In this document: piece by piece, positions 5,668 through 8,306 of the stretch
How positions within the stretch are numbered: position 1 is the first letter of the stretch
Layout: each line of letters begins with the position of its first letter
DNA from: JALYZC01 sp035997675
Lineage (GTDB): Bacteria > Actinomycetota > Thermoleophilia > Solirubrobacterales > Solirubrobacteraceae
Reading direction: 5' to 3'
NCBI GenBank assembly: GCA_035997675.1
Contig: DASYIJ010000347.1
Location: 1 to 8,306, forward strand
Length of the DNA: 8,306 nt
Notes under the pieces: generated by a model
Database searches by the model: none
What the model was told of the DNA's origin: nothing
Seen by the model: only the letters and a program-made list of their open reading frames with translations
Program-made: the position numbers and the translations under genes

Positions 5668-6258
5668 TCAAGCCGACCCGAGGCCGGCGGGCCGCGGAGC
5701 CGGCCCCAGTTCGCCGAGCTCCCGCCGCAGCTGGCGCACCAGCGGATGGCCGGGGATGGAGATCTCCAGCAGCCGCAGGCTCTCGGAGTAGTGGTGAAGC
5801 CGGCGCGGCCGCGGCGGCTCGGCGCGCTCGAGCTGGGCGCGGTATTGGCGCACCTTGCTGATCTTGTCGGCGGCGAACACGACCGCGGCGTCGGGACCCG
5901 ACTGTGTCGCGCAGCGGCGGAGGGCCGCCTTGCGCTCGCGGTAGGACTCGATGGTGGCGTCGTCCGTCACGGCAGCCACCAGCCCGGCCACGCGGGGGCC
6001 GAACCGCTCGTCGAGGTCCCCCACCGTCGTCGGGGTACGCTCGACGACGTCGTGCAGCAGGCCGGCGGCGATCACGTGATCGACGCAGCCCGCGCCGTGC
6101 AGCAGCCCCGCGACCTCCTCGGGGTGCACGATGAACGGCCGGCCGTCGGACTTGCGCATCTGGCCGTTGTGCGCCCCGTCGGCGTACGCCCACGCGTCAC
6201 GTGCGACCGGGAGGTGCGCGACGAAGGACGGGGGCGATGTCACGGGCGAGCAGGACAC
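5668..6258 (-). CDS. HD-domain phosphohydrolase, SpoT/Mesh1-like
   Basis: This encodes 196 residues from a GTG at 6258; the start is uncertain because no clear Shine-Dalgarno precedes it. Residues about 25-140 match the hydrolase domain of SpoT/Rel and Mesh1, which removes pyrophosphate from (p)ppGpp or acts on related nucleotides: GQMRKSDGRPFIVHP (metal-ligand His45), LLHDVVERT (His69, Asp70), FGPRVAGLVAAVTDD, and AADKISKVRQYR (Asp131). All four expected metal ligands are present. The catalytic pair after HD, normally Glu-Asp, is Glu73-Arg74 here, so hydrolysis of (p)ppGpp may be weakened or the substrate different. No synthetase, TGS or ACT domain follows. The C-terminal 55 residues are basic and Pro-rich. 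It lies 89 bases after the TetR gene and 21 bases before the zinc-finger gene. Confidence 0.82.
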   Translation of the reverse strand: MSCSPVTSPPSFVAHLPVARDAWAYADGAHNGQMRKSDGRPFIVHPEEVAGLLHGAGCVDHVIAAGLLHDVVERTPTTVGDLDERFGPRVAGLVAAVTDDATIESYRERKAALRRCATQSGPDAAVVFAADKISKVRQYRAQLERAEPPRPRRLHHYSESLRLLEISIPGHPLVRQLRRELGELGPAPRPAGLGSA

Positions 6259-6305
6259 GCTTCACGCTCGGTTAATCCATGGGGGTTAGGAGTCGGGGTC
6301 GGCAT

Positions 6306-6334
6306 GCCCCTTGTGAATGACACCCTAGTGGGGC
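6306..6334 (-). terminator. Weak hairpin after the TetR gene
   Basis: GCCCC (6306-6310) can pair with GGGGC (6330-6334), with an inner GTG (6313-6315)/CAC (6321-6323) stem. It lies 14 bases beyond the TetR stop codon. The stem is interrupted and there is no T-run, so termination between TetR and the HD gene is only possible; read-through into the HD gene is equally plausible. Confidence 0.25.
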
Positions 6335-6347
6335 CGAGCGCCCAGGT

Positions 6348-6929
6348 TCAACCGGGCGGCGCACCCTGATCGAGGATGAGCTCCCCGGCCGCGCGACCGC
6401 GTCGTGCGGCCTCGAGGTCGCCCCGGCCCGCGGAGATGATCGCCCCCATCATGAGGATCTGCAGCTGCACGGCCATGTTCTTGGGATCCTCGGCACCGGT
6501 CTGCCGCGCCAGGTCCTCGATGAAGTCCGTGATCACCGCGAGGTGCTGCGCCGCGGCCTCGTGCAGGGGATCGGATGGCCCCGTCTCCAGCAGCGTGTTG
6601 ATGAAGCTGCAGCCCTCGTAGTCGGGTCGGCGAAACCACGTGTCGAGGACGTCGAAGACGGCGAGCAGGCGATCGCGGGGCGTGGACGCCGCGCGGTGAA
6701 CCTCCCTCTGCAGCCAGTCCCGCGTCCAACGCTGCTCGCGGAGGTCCAGGAACGCGAGTGCGAGCTCGGCCTTGGACGGAAAGTGCCGGTACAGGGTCAT
6801 CTTGGCCACACTGGACTCGGCAACGATCCGGTCGACGCCCACGGCACGGATGCCGTTGCGGGAGAACAGCTCGTAGGCGGTGTCGAGGATGCGCTGGCGT
6901 GGGGCCTGCCGCACCCGGGGATCAGCCAT
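6348..6929 (-). CDS. TetR/AcrR family transcriptional repressor
   Basis: This encodes 193 residues, normal for the family. The N-terminal DNA-binding domain (about residues 10-57) is clear: RILDTAYELFSRNGIRAVGVDRIVAESSVAKMTLYRHFPSKAEL, shown here as overlapping parts with the recognition helix at SVAKMTLYRHF. The C-terminal helical half includes GCSFINTLLE (about 106-115), seen in TetR members with small-molecule pockets; the ligand is unknown. A GGAG four bases before the ATG at 6929 serves as Shine-Dalgarno. Upstream, a TATACA-GGTT-TGTATA palindrome lies between the -35 and -10 elements, the usual arrangement for autorepression. The gene is divergent from a PAS-LuxR regulator, which it probably also controls. 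No efflux pump or enzyme target is adjacent. Confidence 0.93.
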   Translation of the reverse strand: MADPRVRQAPRQRILDTAYELFSRNGIRAVGVDRIVAESSVAKMTLYRHFPSKAELALAFLDLREQRWTRDWLQREVHRAASTPRDRLLAVFDVLDTWFRRPDYEGCSFINTLLETGPSDPLHEAAAQHLAVITDFIEDLARQTGAEDPKNMAVQLQILMMGAIISAGRGDLEAARRGRAAGELILDQGAPPG

Positions 6930-6955
6930 CTTGCTCCGCGCGTTGGAGGGCGTCG

Positions 6956-6984
6956 TCCACGCTACATATACAGGTTTGTATAGT
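6956..6984 (+). promoter_or_regulatory. Candidate promoter of the PAS-LuxR gene
   Basis: TATAGT at 6979-6984 matches five of six bases of a -10 element. The -35 position at 17 bp spacing, TCCACG (6956-6961), is poor. Transcription would start near 6990, leaving a leader of about a dozen bases before the ATG at 7002 and no Shine-Dalgarno, so the mRNA would be nearly leaderless. The -10 overlaps the TetR palindrome and the opposing -35. Confidence 0.4.
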
Positions 6985-6987
6985 CAA
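6959..6987 (-). promoter_or_regulatory. Candidate promoter of the TetR gene
   Basis: On the minus strand TTGACT (6982-6987) is one mismatch from the -35 consensus. It is followed after 17 bp by TAGCGT (6959-6964), a -10 keeping the key first, second and last bases. The predicted start near 6952 leaves a leader of about 23 bases that includes the Shine-Dalgarno. Confidence 0.55.
6967..6982. promoter_or_regulatory. TetR operator palindrome
   Basis: TATACA (6967-6972) and TGTATA (6977-6982) form a perfect 6-bp inverted repeat with a 4-bp centre. It fills the spacer of the TetR promoter and overlaps the -10 of the opposing PAS-LuxR promoter, so one bound dimer could shut both. Assignment to this TetR is by position. 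Confidence 0.7.
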
Positions 6988-7003
6988 CGAGACTGACCTG
7001 TAT
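6968..7003. repeat. Wider inverted repeat reaching the PAS-LuxR start codon
   Basis: ATACAGGT (6968-6975) is repeated inverted as ACCTGTAT (6996-7003), a perfect 8-bp match across 20 bp. The left copy shares bases with the TetR palindrome; the right copy includes the first two bases of the ATG at 7002. It looks like an extra half-site for the same repressor. Confidence 0.5.
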
Positions 7004-7616
7004 GCCTCCCAGTCGACGTGAGCCGTCCGGGCTCGTCCGGACCCGTTCTTCGGCCGATCTCGTGCGGATCGTCTGGAGGACCACCTTCGACGGACTCTTC
7101 ATCGTCGACGATTCGCGGCGCTATCTGAAACTCAACGAACCGGGGGCGCGATTGCTGGGCGCACCGGCCGATCAGGTCGTCAACCGTCGCATCGACGACT
7201 TCACGCCGTCCGAGCTGTGGCCGGTGCTACGGCGACTCTGGAGCGAGTTCCAGGAGCGCGGGGCGGCGCACGGACGGTATGAGGTCCTCCGCGGCGACAG
7301 CTCCCGCGCGCTCGTCCAAATCCGCGCCACCCGGGACTTCGGTCCGGGTGAGCACCTGATCGCGGCCCGCGAGATCGCGTCGCCGCCGCGCTCCGGCGCC
7401 GAGGTCCGACTCACCCCGCCCGACCGCGTGACGCCGCGCGAGCGAGAGATCCTCCAGCTCGCCGCGAACGGACGGCGGACCGGTGAGATCGCGGACCTGC
7501 TCGGCGTGAGCTCCGGCACGGTCAAGACGCATTTCGAGAACGCCTACGAGAAGCTCGGCGTCCACGACCGCGCGTCGGCCGTCGCCATCTGCCTGCGGCG
7601 CGGGCTCATCGACTAG
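7002..7616 (+). CDS. PAS-domain LuxR-type transcriptional regulator
   Basis: This encodes 204 residues. A PAS-like sensory domain (about residues 20-126) includes FDGLFIVDDSRRYLKLNEPGARLLG, cut here to its recognisable middle, and a C-terminal strand ALVQIRATRDFGPGEHLIAAREI. A NarL/FixJ-type helix-turn-helix follows (143-204): VTPREREILQLAANG, then EIADLLGVSSGTVKTHFENAYEKLGV and the closing RASAVAICLRRGL. There is no receiver domain, so it is not a phosphorylation-controlled response regulator; the PAS fold probably binds a small ligand or cofactor, or mediates dimer formation. It is soluble. The ATG at 7002 has no Shine-Dalgarno and a half-palindrome overlaps it, implying a very short leader and control by the divergent TetR. 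A hairpin follows the stop. Confidence 0.9.
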   Translation: MPPSRREPSGLVRTRSSADLVRIVWRTTFDGLFIVDDSRRYLKLNEPGARLLGAPADQVVNRRIDDFTPSELWPVLRRLWSEFQERGAAHGRYEVLRGDSSRALVQIRATRDFGPGEHLIAAREIASPPRSGAEVRLTPPDRVTPREREILQLAANGRRTGEIADLLGVSSGTVKTHFENAYEKLGVHDRASAVAICLRRGLID

Positions 7617-7626
7617 CTAGCCGCCC

Positions 7627-7649
7627 GCGCCGCTGACGGTGCGCGGCGC
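7627..7649. terminator. Terminator-like hairpin between PAS-LuxR and cold shock genes
   Basis: GCGCCGC (7627-7633) and GCGGCGC (7643-7649) form a perfect 7-bp stem with a 9-base loop. It sits between the stop codons of two convergent genes, 10 bases from each stop. No T-tract is seen; a shared terminator is likely from position. Confidence 0.55.
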
Positions 7650-7659
7650 TGCGTGAGGC

Positions 7660-7863
7660 TCAGATCGCCTGGACGTTGACGGCCTTGGGCCCCTTGTCGC
7701 CGGCCTCGGCCTCATAGGAGACCCGGGCGCCTTCCGCAAGCGAGCGAAAGCCTTCAGCCGCGATGGCCGAGTGGTGGACGAAGAGGTCCTTGCCGGCATC
7801 GTCGGGGGTGATGAAGCCGAACCCCTTGTCGTCGTTGAACCACTTCACGGTTCCGGTAGGCAT
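7660..7863 (-). CDS. cspA: Cold shock protein, CspA family
   Basis: This is a 67-residue single cold-shock domain of normal length. RNP1 is KGFGFI (residues 13-18) and RNP2 is DLFVHHS (26-32), the aromatic and basic patches that bind single-stranded RNA and DNA. The start is MPTGTVKWFN at 7863; the frame continues 34 codons upstream but that part is not conserved in the family and is leader. GGAGAG lies about ten bases before the ATG. Such proteins act as RNA chaperones in the cytoplasm; many are constitutive in actinobacteria, so cold induction cannot be assumed. Within the leader, GAGA (7875-7872) and TCTC (7867-7864), read on the minus strand, could fold part of the Shine-Dalgarno into a small hairpin. 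Confidence 0.96.
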   Translation of the reverse strand: MPTGTVKWFNDDKGFGFITPDDAGKDLFVHHSAIAAEGFRSLAEGARVSYEAEAGDKGPKAVNVQAI

Positions 7864-7990
7864 GTGAGATGTCTCTCCGAGTTGTTGCGTGCGGCGCGCG
7901 GAAGTAGCTCTAAAAGGCGACAACTGCGACGGCACTGGCGTCTTCCGGGCTCGCGTCCCGGCCAATAAAATCGCGATGCTAGCAACGCGT
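7864..7990 (-). promoter_or_regulatory. Probable promoter and leader region of the cold shock gene
   Basis: The only AT-rich spot upstream is the minus-strand TTTTATTG near 7967-7975. TTTTAT there, with GTGACG 17 bp upstream, is a possible though weak promoter that would give a leader of roughly 100 bases. Within it a 5-bp stem, CCGGG/CCCGG (7945-7961), has a 7-base loop. Long leaders are known for cold shock genes; here the transcription start is a guess. Confidence 0.3.
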
Positions 7991-8063
7991 CACGTCGGCG
8001 GCCGCTGCTACGGTGGATAGGCTTGGTCGTGGCATATGTCACGCGTCTATTTCGTCAGGTTCC

Positions 8064-8264
8064 ATGGCTGATCAACCCCCCAAGCGCAAGCCGCAACAGC
8101 AGCAGAGTCCCGTGCAGCGGAAGGCCGAGGCACGTCGCGAGGAGAAGCTCGAGCTCATCCGCCAGCAGGTCAAGGACGGGTCGCTCGTCATCCGGAAGAT
8201 GACCGCCGCCGAGCGCTCTGAGTTCCCCGCGAAACCGCCGCGGGCCAAGAAGCCCCGACGCTAG
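8064..8264 (+). CDS. Small basic protein of unknown function (66 residues)
   Basis: From the ATG at 8064 (AGGT four bases or so upstream; a GTG at 8013 would add 17 atypical residues) this is a short, very basic and hydrophilic protein. It starts MADQPPKRKPQQQQSPVQRK, has a charged helix rich in Arg, Glu and Lys (ARREEKLELIRQQVKDG, about 23-39), then SLVIRKMTAAERSEFP, and ends in AKKPRR. The pattern of a charged helix, then GSLVIRKMT and ER, resembles small uncharacterised actinobacterial proteins that I recall only as hypothetical. No signal peptide, membrane helix or Cys is present. The charge suggests nucleic-acid or ribosome binding, which is inference. It is divergent from the cold shock gene. 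Confidence 0.75.
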   Translation: MADQPPKRKPQQQQSPVQRKAEARREEKLELIRQQVKDGSLVIRKMTAAERSEFPAKPPRAKKPRR

Positions 8265-8306
8265 CCGACCACTCCGCGTCGCCTGCGGGATACTGAGCGG
8301 GATGTC

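Noticed and set aside
5458..6369. A 303-codon plus-strand frame over the HD and zinc-finger genes
   Set aside because: The minus-strand genes have complete family motifs; this frame has none and bridges two genes.
7864..7965. N-terminal extension of the cold shock protein
   Set aside because: Cold shock domains start at MPTGTVKWFN-type sequence; the extra residues are basic and unlike the family, and the region looks like leader.
8273..8288. CCGC/GCGG short inverted repeat after the last gene
   Set aside because: A four-base stem is expected by chance in sequence this GC-rich.
8302..8306. Possible start codon of a following plus-strand gene (ATG at 8302, purine-rich bases before it)
   Set aside because: Only one codon and part of another are in the window, so nothing supports a gene.

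Overview
The window is high-GC DNA with strongly G/C-biased third codon positions, short intergenic gaps, GTG starts and GC-rich hairpins. The gene mix (DHA2-type MFS pump, VOC proteins, stand-alone UBP zinc finger, PAS-LuxR regulator, GH10 enzyme with an Arg-rich linker, and a small basic protein ending in Lys/Arg) suggests a soil actinobacterium, possibly of the Thermoleophilia/Solirubrobacterales type. That placement is inference from protein style; there is no rRNA or other marker gene. I see no tRNA, CRISPR array, insertion sequence or prophage gene. No intergenic stretch exceeds 300 bases.

Layout. (1) 1-1054: two VOC (glyoxalase-fold) genes face each other across a long GC-rich hairpin. 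(2) 1107-2829: a DHA2 MFS efflux pump on the minus strand, with a strong Shine-Dalgarno that fixes its start at 2618. A 29-bp inverted repeat lies upstream, and beyond it, divergent, is what looks like a surviving scrap of a MarR-family repressor gene. (3) 2826-3665: a minus-strand pair, a double peptidoglycan-binding-domain protein without a signal peptide and an unrecognised 97-residue protein. (4) 3856-5370: a secreted GH10 glycosidase with a signal peptide, a beta-rich N-terminal region, an extremely basic linker and a somewhat divergent catalytic domain. (5) 5374-6258: a closely spaced minus-strand pair, an HD-domain (SpoT/Mesh1-like) protein followed by a UBP-type zinc finger. (6) 6348-7616: a TetR repressor divergent from a PAS-LuxR regulator, with overlapping promoter-like elements and palindromes in the 72-bp gap. 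(7) 7660-8264: a CspA-type cold shock protein with a possible long leader, divergent from a 66-residue basic protein of unknown function.

How the parts may work together. The TetR/PAS-LuxR pair looks like a small two-regulator switch, because one palindrome covers promoter elements of both genes. The MFS pump probably once had a divergent MarR repressor; the operator seems kept while the repressor is mostly gone, so the pump may be constitutive or controlled in trans. The HD and zinc-finger genes are probably co-transcribed. The other genes look like independent housekeeping or accessory units. I found no clear multi-gene novel system. The best leads are the orphan operator with its MarR remnant, the Arg-rich GH10 linker, the altered active-site dyad of the HD protein and the TetR/LuxR switch.
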